Source: Leeia oryzae DSM 17879
GTDB taxonomy: Bacteria; Pseudomonadota; Gammaproteobacteria; Burkholderiales; Leeiaceae
NCBI RefSeq assembly: GCF_000376945.1
Contig: NZ_AQXU01000025.1
Coordinates: 563,982 to 627,981 of the forward strand
Length of the DNA stretch: 64,000 nt
Direction of reading: 5' to 3'
Shown one piece after another: positions 1 to 9,500 of the stretch. Position numbers and translations under genes: made by a program. The first letter of the stretch is position 1. Each line of letters starts with the position of its first letter. The notes below the pieces were generated by a model. It was not told the DNA's origin. It searched no databases and saw only the letters and a program-made list of their open reading frames with translations.

Positions 1-343
1 GTTTGTTGGGCTCCACAAACATGCGCGAGCCTTCGGCCTTCCAGGCTTTTGGCGATGGAATCAGGGTCTGGTCCAGCTTCAGCTTGCCTTCGCGTACCGC
101 GTGAAAAGTCAGGTAGGCGGTCATCAGCTTGGTCAGCGAGGCTGGCTCCACGCGCTTGTCCGGGTCAACGCTGGCCAGCGTGTTGCCACTGTAAAAATCG
201 TTCAGGATGTAGGCCTTGCCGGCAATGGCCGGTGCGGGCGGTACAAACGGAGGGGCTGCCACAGCCGTCAGGCTGGTTGTCAGCACGCATAGGGCACCCA
301 GTTGCAACAGGGCGCGGCGAATCGGGTTATTCAGTAACATCAT
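1..343 (-). CDS. D-alanyl-D-alanine carboxypeptidase (PBP5/6 type), N-terminal part, cut by window edge
   Basis: Reading the minus strand from an ATG pair (343-341, 340-338) gives an N-terminal signal peptide (basic start, then an LLQLGALCVLTTSLTAVAA-like hydrophobic core). A segment resembling the start of E. coli DacA/DacC follows, including YILNDFYSGNTLA and the catalytic SxxK motif as SLTK within ASLTKLMTAY. The family trims the terminal D-Ala from peptidoglycan pentapeptides in the periplasm. Only about 114 codons are present, so the SxN and KTG motifs lie outside the window. The reading frame is intact to the edge. The exact paralogue (DacA versus DacC/DacD) cannot be decided from this piece. 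Confidence 0.85.
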   Translation of the reverse strand, partial: MMLLNNPIRRALLQLGALCVLTTSLTAVAAPPFVPPAPAIAGKAYILNDFYSGNTLASVDPDKRVEPASLTKLMTAYLTFHAVREGKLKLDQTLIPSPKAWKAEGSRMFVEPNK

Positions 344-474
344 GATAAGAATAGGGTTTCCGGATCAAATTCACAGAGGATTGTCAGCTTGCCCTGTATA
401 TATGGGCGGCCTTGGTTTTTTCGAGTGTACCGGCCAAGAAAAATTCCCGGCCGGCACCACATCAGTGTGTTAAA

Positions 475-1980
475 TCAGCCTAGGAACAAGGTGTATGCCG
501 GGTTCTGGGTTTCTTCGACAAATTCGTAGCCCAGATCATCCAGGAACCGCTGGAAATCGCTGGCGTCATTCTCCGGCACCTGAATGCCGATCAGCACCCG
601 ACCGTAATCGGCGCCATGGTTGCGGTAATGGAAGAGCGTGATATTCCAGCCGCGGCTCATGCTGTTCAGGAACCCCATCAGGGCACCCGGACGTTCCGGG
701 AATTCAAAGCGCAACAGACGTTCGTGGCTGGCACTGGCGTGCCCGCCAACCAGATGGCGTACATGCAGCTTGGCCAGCTCGTTGTCGGTAAGGTCCAGCG
801 TGGCATGGCCCGAATCCGACAGCTGCTGCACGATGGCAGACGCTTCGGCGCGATTTTGCACCTGTACGCCCACAAAAATATGCGCCTTCACCTTGTCGGA
901 GTAGCGGTAGTTGAATTCGGTAATCGAACGGTTGCCGATCTGGGTCAGGAAATCCTTGAAGGCGCCCGGCTGTTCCGGAATGGTTACCGCAAACACAGCT
1001 TCACGCGATTCACCGATCTCGGAACGCTCGGCCACATGGCGCAGCCGGTCAAAGTTCATGTTGGCGCCAGAGGCAATGGCGACCAGCGTCTGCCCGGTTG
1101 CCCCGCTATCTTGCGCCCAACGTTTGGCTCCGGCAATCGCCAGTGCACCGGCAGGTTCCAGAATAGAGCGGGTGTCCTCGAACACGTCCTTGATGGCGGC
1201 ACACATTTCATCGTTGGTCACGCGGATGACGCCATCCAGCAACTCTTTACACAGGTTAAAGGTGTGCTCGCCCACCAGTTTCACCGCCACGCCATCGGCA
1301 AACAGGCCGACATGCGGCAGCTTGACGCGCTCGCCTGCCTGAATGGACTGGTACATGGAGTCGGCCTCGAACGGCTCCACCCCATAGACCTTGATCCACG
1401 GTTTCAGGCGCTTTACATAGACGGCAATGCCGGAAGCCAGGCCACCACCGCCGATCGGCACGAAAATGGCATCGATATTCTTGCGCTGGCGCAGGATTTC
1501 CATGCCCACCGTGCCCTGCCCGGCAATCACGTACGGGTCATCATACGGCGGCACAAAGGTGGCGCCACGCTCTTTGGCCAGTTCCTGTGCGTACTGGTTG
1601 GTAATGTCGAAGTTCTCGCCGTGCAAAATCACGTCTGCGCCGCGCGCCTTGACCGAGTTCACCTTGATCTGCGGGGCAATGGCCGGCATGCAGATGGTGG
1701 CCTTGCAGCCCAGGGCCTTGGCCGCCATGGCCACCCCTTGTGCATGGTTGCCGGCAGAGGCGGTAATCACGCCACGGGCCAGTTCTTCCTGGCTTAGCAC
1801 GGCCATGCGGGCGTAAGCACCACGGATCTTGAAGGAAAACACCGGTTGAATGTCTTCGCGCTTTAGCAGCAGCGTATTGCCAATTCGGCCTGAGAGGGCT
1901 TTGGCCTCTTCCAGCGGAGATTCAACGGCCACGTCATAGACGGGTGCGGTCAGGATATTTTCCAGATAATCGAACTTCAT
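475..1980 (-). CDS. ilvA: Threonine ammonia-lyase, biosynthetic (threonine deaminase)
   Basis: The PLP enzyme turns threonine into 2-oxobutanoate, the first committed step to isoleucine. The product is 501 residues (E. coli IlvA 514). The PLP lysine is K51 in SFKIRGAYARM, the phosphate-binding glycine loop is GGGGLASG, and two C-terminal ACT-like regulatory segments start near EAVFAVTIPEQPGAF and LLRFEFPERPGAL. This is the architecture of the isoleucine-sensitive biosynthetic form. The frame stays open upstream to 2175, but homology begins at MKFDYLENIL, so the ATG at 1980 was chosen; no strong ribosome site is visible there. It is divergent from rpiA across a 264-bp intergenic region, in which I see no attenuator. 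Confidence 0.95.
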   Translation of the reverse strand: MKFDYLENILTAPVYDVAVESPLEEAKALSGRIGNTLLLKREDIQPVFSFKIRGAYARMAVLSQEELARGVITASAGNHAQGVAMAAKALGCKATICMPAIAPQIKVNSVKARGADVILHGENFDITNQYAQELAKERGATFVPPYDDPYVIAGQGTVGMEILRQRKNIDAIFVPIGGGGLASGIAVYVKRLKPWIKVYGVEPFEADSMYQSIQAGERVKLPHVGLFADGVAVKLVGEHTFNLCKELLDGVIRVTNDEMCAAIKDVFEDTRSILEPAGALAIAGAKRWAQDSGATGQTLVAIASGANMNFDRLRHVAERSEIGESREAVFAVTIPEQPGAFKDFLTQIGNRSITEFNYRYSDKVKAHIFVGVQVQNRAEASAIVQQLSDSGHATLDLTDNELAKLHVRHLVGGHASASHERLLRFEFPERPGALMGFLNSMSRGWNITLFHYRNHGADYGRVLIGIQVPENDASDFQRFLDDLGYEFVEETQNPAYTLFLG

Positions 1981-2244
1981 TTGGCCAACCAGAATTAAGA
2001 AATTAAGCTGCGGGATCAAACCGTTAGGATAACAGCCCGCGCGCCTTGGGGGAACCGGTTTCCGGGATTTATTACGCACACAAACAATCAGCCGGTCCGA
2101 CAAAAAGCCGGGACATGGTTCGTCGATCTGCGGTTTTCGGAGTAAAATGGCGGTAAGTAAACGGCCGCCCTTCACCGGTCAGCCCCGCATTTTGACCCCC
2201 ATGGATGCGCTATGGTGCCTCCATGTTCTTGATCAGGAACCATC

Positions 2245-2928
2245 ATGTCTTTAAGCGTTGACCAGCAAAAACAGGCCGCAGCCCGCGCCGCTGCAGATTA
2301 CATTGAAAACGACTGGGTCGTTGGGGTGGGTACCGGCTCGACCGCCAACTACTTTATTGATGCACTGGCCGATATCAAGCACAAGATTGATGGTGCCGTG
2401 GCCAGCTCCGAAGCCTCTGCCGCCCGTCTGAAAGCCCATGGTATTCGCGTGTTTGAACTGACGGCCATTGGTGACTTGCCGATTTATGTTGATGGTGCCG
2501 ATGAAATCAACGCCAACCTGCAGATGATCAAAGGCGGTGGTGCAGCCCTGACCCGCGAGAAGATCGTGGCACAAACGGCCGAGAAATTCATTTGTATTGC
2601 AGATGCCAGCAAGCTGGTACGCGTACTGGGCGCGTTCCCGCTGCCGGTCGAAGTGATTCCGATGGCGCGCAGCCTGGTGGGCCGTGAAATGGTCAAGCTG
2701 GGCGGTCATCCAGCCTGGCGCGAAAATACCGTTACCGACAATGGCAACTGGATTATTGATGTCCATGGCCTGACCATTGACGAGCCCATCAAACTGGAAA
2801 CTGCCATTAACCAGATTCCGGGCGTGGTCACCAACGGCATTTTTGCCCTGCGTCCGGCCGATATCCTGCTGCTGGGCACCGCTACTGGCGTAGAAACCCA
2901 CCGCAATCCTGCTCCAGGCCGCAACTAA
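2245..2928 (+). CDS. rpiA: Ribose-5-phosphate isomerase A
   Basis: Interconverts ribose-5-phosphate and ribulose-5-phosphate in the non-oxidative pentose phosphate pathway. The product is 227 residues, a normal length for RpiA. Visible signatures are the substrate loop [12 protein letters not shown] near the N-terminus, the GADEIN motif and the [11 protein letters not shown] segment that carry the catalytic acidic residues and lysine. The ATG at 2245 follows an AGGAA site. A hairpin downstream suggests that it is transcribed alone. Confidence 0.97.
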   Translation: MSLSVDQQKQAAARAAADYIENDWVVGVGTGSTANYFIDALADIKHKIDGAVASSEASAARLKAHGIRVFELTAIGDLPIYVDGADEINANLQMIKGGGAALTREKIVAQTAEKFICIADASKLVRVLGAFPLPVEVIPMARSLVGREMVKLGGHPAWRENTVTDNGNWIIDVHGLTIDEPIKLETAINQIPGVVTNGIFALRPADILLLGTATGVETHRNPAPGRN

Positions 2929-2935
2929 GCCTGAT

Positions 2936-2980
2936 CATCCGCCTGTCGTCAGTCAGTCAGGCGGGCGGATGTCTTGTTTG
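2936..2980 (+). terminator. Probable terminator after rpiA
   Basis: Arms CATCCGCC (2936-2943) and GGCGGATG (2964-2971) pair, with a further CTG/CAG-type pairing inside, followed by a T-rich stretch (TCTTGTTTG). It starts 8 bases after the rpiA stop. The T-tract is interrupted, so strength is uncertain. Confidence 0.55.
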
Positions 2981-2996
2981 CCACCTGTTTTCAGAC

Positions 2997-3028
2997 TTGT
3001 CATCTTTCTGTCACATTCCCTCTATAGC
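2997..3028 (+). promoter_or_regulatory. Pho box and -10 element of phoU promoter
   Basis: Two 7-base direct repeats TTGTCAT (2997-3003) and CTGTCAC (3008-3014) are separated by exactly 4 bases, the spacing of the PhoB-binding Pho box, where the box replaces the -35 element. A TATAGC -10 follows at 3023-3028, 8 bases after the second repeat. The phoU ATG lies 40 bases further on. This predicts PhoB activation of phoU under phosphate starvation. Confidence 0.85.
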
Positions 3029-3068
3029 ATAGCGGGATTAGAACTTTAAGCTAGAAAAGGAGCGTGAG

Positions 3069-3779
3069 ATGCCTGACCATACATCCCGCCAGTTTGACCA
3101 GGAATTGGAAAGCGTCCGCGGACGCGTGCTCGAAATGGGCGGCCTGGTAGAAGCACAGATTCGTGATGCCATCGACGGACTGGCCACCGCCAACCGTGAG
3201 CTACTCACCAAAGTCATCAATTCTGACCACCGCGTGAACTCGCTGGAAGTCATGGTAGACGAAGAATGTCAGCATATCATTGCTCGCCGCCAGCCGGCCG
3301 CCGGTGACATGCGCATGGTGTTTACCGTGATCAAGACCATTACCGATCTGGAACGGATCGGCGATGAAGCTGTGAAGATTGCCCGCATGAGCAGCAACCT
3401 GTTTGACGCCAACCGCGTACAGGTGCCGCGCTTTAACGAAATCAAGCACGCCGCCGAAGTGGCTATTTCCATGCTGCGCAAGGCACTGGATGCCTTTGCC
3501 CGTCTGGATGCGGTGCAAGCCGCCAGCGTGGTCAAGGACGACGTACAACTGGACGAGGAATACCATAGCGTCCTGCGCCAGCTGATTACCTACATGATGG
3601 AAGACCCGCGCACCATTTCCAGCTCGCTGGAAATCATCACCATCATCAAGTCCATCGAACGGATTGGCGACCACGCCAAGAACATGTCGGAATACGTTGT
3701 GTTCATGGTGAAAGGCAAAGATATCCGTCACCTGTCGCTGGCCGATGTCGAACGTGCCGCGATGAGCACGGATGAATAA
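3069..3779 (+). CDS. phoU: Phosphate signalling/transport regulator PhoU
   Basis: The 236-residue product has two tandem three-helix PhoU domains. The metal-binding E/DxxxD-type motifs appear as ITDLERIGDEAVKIA in the first half and IKSIERIGDHAKNM in the second. In the family, PhoU links the Pst phosphate transporter to the PhoR kinase and keeps the Pho regulon off when phosphate is plentiful. The ATG at 3069 has an AAGGAG site. Here phoU is not next to pstSCAB; it stands alone behind its own Pho box and is followed by ppx, so phosphate sensing and polyphosphate breakdown are neighbours. Confidence 0.96.
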   Translation: MPDHTSRQFDQELESVRGRVLEMGGLVEAQIRDAIDGLATANRELLTKVINSDHRVNSLEVMVDEECQHIIARRQPAAGDMRMVFTVIKTITDLERIGDEAVKIARMSSNLFDANRVQVPRFNEIKHAAEVAISMLRKALDAFARLDAVQAASVVKDDVQLDEEYHSVLRQLITYMMEDPRTISSSLEIITIIKSIERIGDHAKNMSEYVVFMVKGKDIRHLSLADVERAAMSTDE

Positions 3780-3872
3780 TCACGCCTGATGCCTGCCATC
3801 TGATCCTCATTTGCACATCCCTGCCGGACAAATCCGGCCTGCGGTTTGTACGCGGATGACGAAAAAACTTGT

Positions 3873-3907
3873 GTACCCCTTTATTTTGCGTCTAAATAAA
3901 GGGGTAC
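3873..3907. repeat. Perfect 14-bp inverted repeat between phoU and ppx
   Basis: GTACCCCTTTATTT (3873-3886) and its exact complement AAATAAAGGGGTAC (3894-3907) flank a 7-base loop. The right arm ends 25 bases before the ppx start codon. No T-tract follows, so an ordinary intrinsic terminator is unlikely. It could be an operator, an mRNA stem or a bidirectional attenuator. Confidence 0.8.
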
Positions 3908-3932
3908 ATGTCATTTTACTGCCGGAGTTTAT

Positions 3933-5414
3933 GTGAGTTTCGATACCATTGCTGCAATTGACCTTGGTTCCAACAGTTTCCGGCTGCAAGTGGCCCGGGT
4001 CGTGGACGACCAGATCTACCCGCTCGACTCCCTGAAAGACACGGTGCGTCTGGGGGCTGGCCTGAAAGAAGACGGCAGCCTGGATGCCCAGACCATCGAG
4101 CGTGCACTTAACTGTCTGAAACGGTTTGGCGAGCGTTTGCGTGACATTCCGCCGGAAGCCATCCGTGCCGTTGGCACCAATACCCTGCGCGTGGCCAAGA
4201 ATGCCAACATTGTGCTACCAGCGGCAGAAGCGGCGCTGGGCGTGCCGATTGAAATCATTGCCGGGCGGGAAGAAGCCCGCCTGATCTATCTGGGCGCATC
4301 CCACTCCTTGCCGGCCACCAAAGAGCGGCGTCTGGTGGTCGATATCGGCGGTGGGTCTACCGAGTTCATCATCGGGTCACAATACAAGGCACTGAAGCTG
4401 GAAAGCCTGTTCATGGGCTGCGTCAGCTGGACCATGAAATTCTTCCCCGAAGGCAAGATCACCAAGAACAACCTGCAGTACGCCATTCTGGCGGCCCGTA
4501 CCGAGCTGCAAAGCATCGTCACCGAATTCTGTCCGGACGAATGGCAGATTGCCATCGGCACATCAGGTACGGCCCGTTCGCTGTCCGACATTCTGGAACT
4601 GAATGACCTGTCACCCTCCGGTATCACGCTGGAAGGCCTGGAAAAACTCAAGGGCATTCTGATCAAGGCAGGCAGCATCGATAACCTGCAACTCAATGGC
4701 TTGCGCGCAGACCGTGCACCCGTATTGCCGGGCGGGTTTGCCATCATGTGTGCGGTGTTTGCCGAACTGGGCATCCAGCAGATGCAAATTACCCTGGGTG
4801 CGTTGCGCGACGGCGTGTTGTATGACCTGATCGGCCGCCATCACCACAAAGACATGCGTGATACCACCGTGACCCAGTTCAAGCGCCGCTACCATGTGGA
4901 TGCCAAACAGGTCGAGCGGGTATCCTCCCTGTCGCTGAATTTGTTCAAGCAGCTGGAACAGTCCATGTCGCTCACCGATGAACATGCAGAGCAGGTGCTG
5001 CAGTGGTCAGCCAGACTGCATGAGATCGGCCTGTCGGTATCCCACACCGGGTATCACAAGCACAGCGCCTATATTCTGGAACATGCCGACATGCCCGGGT
5101 TTTCCCGGCCGGAGCAATTGCAGCTGGCGCAACTGGCTTTATCGCACCGCGGCAAGCTGGGCAAGCTGATGCATTTGCTGGCCCTGCCCGCGCGCCGGGC
5201 GCAAATTCTGGCCTTGCGGCTGGCGGTGCTGTTTCACCGCAGCCGGCGCGATATGGAGCTGCCGGCAACCGAACTGTCGGTGACCAAAAACGGCTTCAAG
5301 CTGGCCATCAGCACCGAATGGCTGGAGGCACATCCGCTCACCGCCACTGCCCTGAAACAGGAAAGTGCCGCCTGGGCAGACAGTGGTTTCAAACTCGAGA
5401 TCATCGGCCAGTAA
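3933..5414 (+). CDS. ppx: Exopolyphosphatase (Ppx/GppA family)
   Basis: Releases phosphate processively from inorganic polyphosphate, and some members also hydrolyse pppGpp. The 493-residue length is close to E. coli Ppx (513). It shows the sugar-kinase/HSP70-like fold motifs: AAIDLGSNSFRL at the N-terminus, VVDIGGGSTEFI around residue 130, and a C-terminal HD-like helical half (SARLHEIGLSVSHTGYHKHS). The start is GTG at 3933, supported by a GGAG site five bases upstream; no ATG fits better. The corA start is only 3 bases after its stop, so the two are probably co-transcribed. Confidence 0.95.
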   Translation: MSFDTIAAIDLGSNSFRLQVARVVDDQIYPLDSLKDTVRLGAGLKEDGSLDAQTIERALNCLKRFGERLRDIPPEAIRAVGTNTLRVAKNANIVLPAAEAALGVPIEIIAGREEARLIYLGASHSLPATKERRLVVDIGGGSTEFIIGSQYKALKLESLFMGCVSWTMKFFPEGKITKNNLQYAILAARTELQSIVTEFCPDEWQIAIGTSGTARSLSDILELNDLSPSGITLEGLEKLKGILIKAGSIDNLQLNGLRADRAPVLPGGFAIMCAVFAELGIQQMQITLGALRDGVLYDLIGRHHHKDMRDTTVTQFKRRYHVDAKQVERVSSLSLNLFKQLEQSMSLTDEHAEQVLQWSARLHEIGLSVSHTGYHKHSAYILEHADMPGFSRPEQLQLAQLALSHRGKLGKLMHLLALPARRAQILALRLAVLFHRSRRDMELPATELSVTKNGFKLAISTEWLEAHPLTATALKQESAAWADSGFKLEIIGQ

Positions 5415-5417
5415 ACC

Positions 5418-6482
5418 ATGGCCAAGCGCACCAGAGCCAGCCGGCGAAAAAAACAGGGGCTGCCACCGGGCAGCCTGGTGCACGTCGGGCCGATTCGCAG
5501 CGCCCATACTTTGCTGGACTGGATCTGCTACAGCGATACGCATCTGGAACGGACCAGCCCGACGGCCGACACCCTGCCGCCCGTGGTCGTGCCCGGCCAG
5601 ACCACCTGGCTCAACGTGTATGGCCTGCACGATACGGCAGCACTAGCGCAGATCGGGCAACATTACGGGCTGCACCCTCTGGTGCTGGAAGACATCCTCA
5701 ACACCGAACAACGCCCCAAACTGGATATCTACAAGGATTATCTGTTTGTGGTGGCGCATCTGTTCTATCCGGACCACGAAGGTAAGCTGCAGCCTGAGCA
5801 GGTCAGTTTTGTTTTGGGCAAGGATTGGCTGCTGACATTTCAGGAGCGCAGTACCGGCCTGTTTGCCCATGTCAGGACCCGCTTACTGGCAGATCATTCG
5901 CAGCAACGCAAAGGCAAAGCGGATTACCTGATGTATGCGCTGCTGGATTCGCTGGTCGACCACCATTTTGCCCTGATCGAACAACTGGGCGACCGGATCG
6001 AGTTGCTGGAAGACCGCTTGCTGGACGAACGTCCCGGGCCGGAACAGCTGGCCTGTATCTACATCGAGAAACGCCAGATTGCCGGCCTGCGCCGCAACTT
6101 GTGGCCGCTACGCGAATGCCTTAACAGCCTGACCCGTGACGATGCCGATTTCTTTGAGGCAGAAACCCAGCTATACCTGCGCGATGTCTATGATCACGCC
6201 GTGCATGCGCTAGAATCGCTGGAAGCCTTGCGTGACCAGATTGCCGGCATGCTGGACATTTTTGTCTCTACCACCAGCAACCTGCTGAACCGCGACATGC
6301 GGGTACTTACCGTCATCACCACCATCTTCATGCCGCTGACCCTGCTCACCTCGCTCTACGGCATGAACTTCAAATACATGCCCGAGCTGGAATGGCACTG
6401 GGGCTACTTTGCCCTGCTGGGCGTCATGGCGGTACTAAGCATCGGCATGGGACTGTTTTTCTGGAAGCGGAAGTGGCTATAG
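5418..6482 (+). CDS. corA: CorA-family magnesium/cobalt transporter
   Basis: The 354-residue product has a long soluble, largely helical N-terminal part and two C-terminal membrane helices. The first helix ends in the family's selectivity signature YGMNF, followed by the short acidic loop MPELEWHW and the second helix. The protein ends in a basic WKRKWL tail. CorA pentamers import Mg2+ through the inner membrane. The start is an ATG at 5418, right after the ppx stop. The first ~25 residues are very basic (KRTRASRRKKQG), a little unusual for the family. Confidence 0.93.
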   Translation: MAKRTRASRRKKQGLPPGSLVHVGPIRSAHTLLDWICYSDTHLERTSPTADTLPPVVVPGQTTWLNVYGLHDTAALAQIGQHYGLHPLVLEDILNTEQRPKLDIYKDYLFVVAHLFYPDHEGKLQPEQVSFVLGKDWLLTFQERSTGLFAHVRTRLLADHSQQRKGKADYLMYALLDSLVDHHFALIEQLGDRIELLEDRLLDERPGPEQLACIYIEKRQIAGLRRNLWPLRECLNSLTRDDADFFEAETQLYLRDVYDHAVHALESLEALRDQIAGMLDIFVSTTSNLLNRDMRVLTVITTIFMPLTLLTSLYGMNFKYMPELEWHWGYFALLGVMAVLSIGMGLFFWKRKWL

Positions 6483-6505
6483 CCTGAGCCAACAGATGGG
6501 TAGTG

Positions 6506-6530
6506 GGGGCAGAAATTCTTGCCCCTTTCT
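6506..6530 (+). terminator. Terminator after corA
   Basis: GGGGCA (6506-6511) pairs with TGCCCC (6520-6525) across a short A/T-rich loop, followed by TTTCT. It lies 24 bases after the corA stop and 13 bases before the end of the convergent DUF2339 gene. Confidence 0.65.
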
Positions 6531-6542
6531 GGTGTAACCTGC

Positions 6543-9500
6543 CTACCTGCCGCACAGCATGCCTGTGCAGCGCAACGGATATGGCTGCAAGACCGTCAAT
6601 GAGCCCGGAGGCCCGCCGCCAGAGTCTACCTGACCACCAGGATCAAGCAGCACATTCAAGCCAGACAGGCCGGAGATCGGCACTTTTACCGGTTTGTTGA
6701 CCACATAGACCTTGAGTGACATGCCCCTGAGGTTTCCGCTTTCAAAAAATGCTGAATATGGCTGCAAGTCACTCTGTGTAGCCGTTCTGAGCACACCTTC
6801 CTGAAGCATCAGCATCATGCCTTCCTGGCCAGAGTAACCGGCCCCAGCCTCCTTGAACTGGAGCGCCGCAGCAGGGTCAACCCTGGTGTAAGCACTATTG
6901 GCAGCCAGGTCGCCAATATCCGTCCGGTTTGAATATGGTTTGTAGATAGCCTCTATGGTACGCCCTGTCAACTGGCTGATCGCCTGATTGGCATCGGCGT
7001 AACTTCTTTGATCTTGCAGATTAAAACTTTGCCCGCAACCACTCCCGTCCTGAGCGCCTTGCCGTAGTACCGGCACATCTGCTGGCAACCCGGTCACGAA
7101 TGCCTTGTGGTAACCGGACAGAATCACCCCGGCAATCGAGGTTTCACCAGTAACGTGAATCATCCACACAGTAGGGTCATAGTTACCCAAGGCAAGCACC
7201 ACCGACGATCCGGGCATATTGACGTAAACATCCTCCTGTCCCATGTCATGCCCGCTGGCCACTTCTTTGTATCCCACCAGTTTGCCTTTGTACTCCCCCA
7301 CGGCGTACAAGCGATACGTGGCAGGCAATTTGTCTTTAAAGGTGGAGCAAGCCGTCACTACCTTTGGTGCGACAGTTGCCGCAGAAGCCGGTTCGGCAGG
7401 CTGGGGACTGGCCACTGTTTCTGGTTGGGGTGTAGCCGCAGCCTCGGTCTGGTTGTTGCCATTTTTCGCTGGCTCAGGCGCATACTCACGCAGCTTTTTG
7501 TGCGGAAAAAACACGTATAACGCGGTGGCAATCAAGGCAAGTAGCATCAACCCTTTAAACCCCTTGCCGGCATCCAGCTCACGGACCAGCGGCAATTCAT
7601 CCGTTGGCGACGGTAACCTTAACTTTTGTGACAACGACTCCGACGCAACTTTGGTCGGATTAAGAGGGGGTATCTCGCCTTGCGTCTGCTCTACTGGAGG
7701 TACCGGTACAGCGGACTCCACAGCTGAAACAACCCCGGACGGTGCAGCGGGCGGAGGATTTGGCTCAGGCTCAGCCACGGGCACTAGCGTTGCTGAGGCC
7801 TGGTTTTGCGGTGTATTGATGGCCGCCACCATTTCTGGTGCCGATGTCGGTATGGATGCAGCGGCAATGGGCACTGTAATCCCGGGAGTCACGGGCACCA
7901 CAGGGGCAGATACTTTTACTTTGGCTGGCGGGAACGGCACCAGCCAGGCCACTAGCATGAAAACCGCACCGGACAGCAGCAAGGCAAAGATGTTTCCCAG
8001 ATTGCCGAAAGATCCAAAATCAAACAGCACCAGCTTGACGGCAGCCACCACCATCAGCAAGGTACCGGCACTCCAGCGACTGCGAAGCTGCTGCTTGCCG
8101 CCCGCGATGGCGAGAATGGCCCCAAAACCTACCCAGACAAAAGAAATTGCCGCCGGGAAAGGCAGATACTGCAAGTCTGCCAGCGTCTGTACCGACTTGC
8201 TTCCAAACAGTTTCAATAACCAGCCTTGCAGGGTCAATAACCCGAGGATATTGATCCATACCGTTTCTGCATGATGGTGAATGGTCGGGCGGATCACATA
8301 CACGCAGTACGTCATCAGGAACAGTATCGAGATATCTAGCAGCGTACTCTCGAACGCGGAATGAATGCTGACGGTAGTATCAAATAGCTGGATGGCCCCC
8401 ACCAGAATGGTGGCAATCAATGCCAGACTTTGTACCGCACTGACGTTTTCTCTGATCCAGTAATACGCAAGGATAAAGCTGACTTGTGCCGCCAGCACTA
8501 TCAGCAGCAGCGGATAATACGGGTTAAAGTGCCAAAAGCTGCCTAACCACGGATACCATTGCACAGCGGCAAGTATTAATCCGTAACGGATAAAGGTCTG
8601 GTCTGCCTTTGTTGAGGCGTGTTCAACCTTGACCCAACCGAGCGTGATGACCCAGGCTATCAGGGAAAACCAAAATGCCTCGGTATCGGTAAATCTGAGC
8701 ATGCCCACAAAGGCATTGGCTGCCAATCCAAGGTGTAGCATGACCAGCCATTGCGGCCGGTGGGGTTTGTTTCGGGTAAAAAACGGCACAATGCCCAGGG
8801 CAAGTATCAGCAGACACTGCAACACCTCCCGCCAGTATTTGAAATCGATACGAACCAGTTCGGCCAGTAGCGAGCCCACGACCCATACGCCACCCAATAC
8901 GCGAGCGACCATACCCTGCGCTTGCCCGCGGGCACTGCCGATTCGGCCGGAAATGATCAATGCCACACCGATGATGAGGCGCTCGCCTAGCGCAGCATTC
9001 AGGAAACGGGGGGCATCACTCTGGTGCAGCAAATGATGCAGGATGCCAAATGTGCCAAACATGATGGCCAATGAGGCAATCAGTATTTCAAGCCTTTCCG
9101 GAATTTCCAGGCGCGGCGCCAGCCACTGGAACAGCAGCGTCGCGATGAGGCCGGCAATAAACCAGGGGACCGAATCCAGCCGAAGAATGACGGCCATGGA
9201 CAGAAACACCAGACCGACAAACACATAGTGCATGCTGCCCGCTTTATACAGCCAGTGCTGCAGCATCGCCGCCAGGCACCACATGACGCCGAAAATGGCC
9301 AACCCTAGTGCCAGTTGGTGCAACTGGTCAAAGCTGATACCAAACATCAGGGCCGCAGCCGTCAATGGCAGACAAAGAAACATGCCCTGATCCAGATTGA
9401 TTTCCCAGCGGTGTGCCTGACGCACCGGTTCTACAATCATCATGATCAGATGCTGCCCTACCAGAAGCAACAAAAAGGGCTGTACCACATGGAAATGAAC

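Noticed and set aside
616-1797. 393-codon open frame on the plus strand opposite ilvA
   Set aside because: It lies wholly antisense to ilvA, whose protein is unmistakable; the translated sequence resembles no family and has the composition of a reverse-frame shadow.
1981-2175. N-terminal extension of ilvA to a 566-codon frame
   Set aside because: Homology to threonine deaminases starts at MKFDYLENIL; the extra residues look like translated intergenic DNA.
7243-8274. 343-codon plus-strand frame inside the DUF2339 gene
   Set aside because: Ser/Ala/Thr-rich translation of the complement of the proline-rich linker region; no start signal and no recognisable domain.
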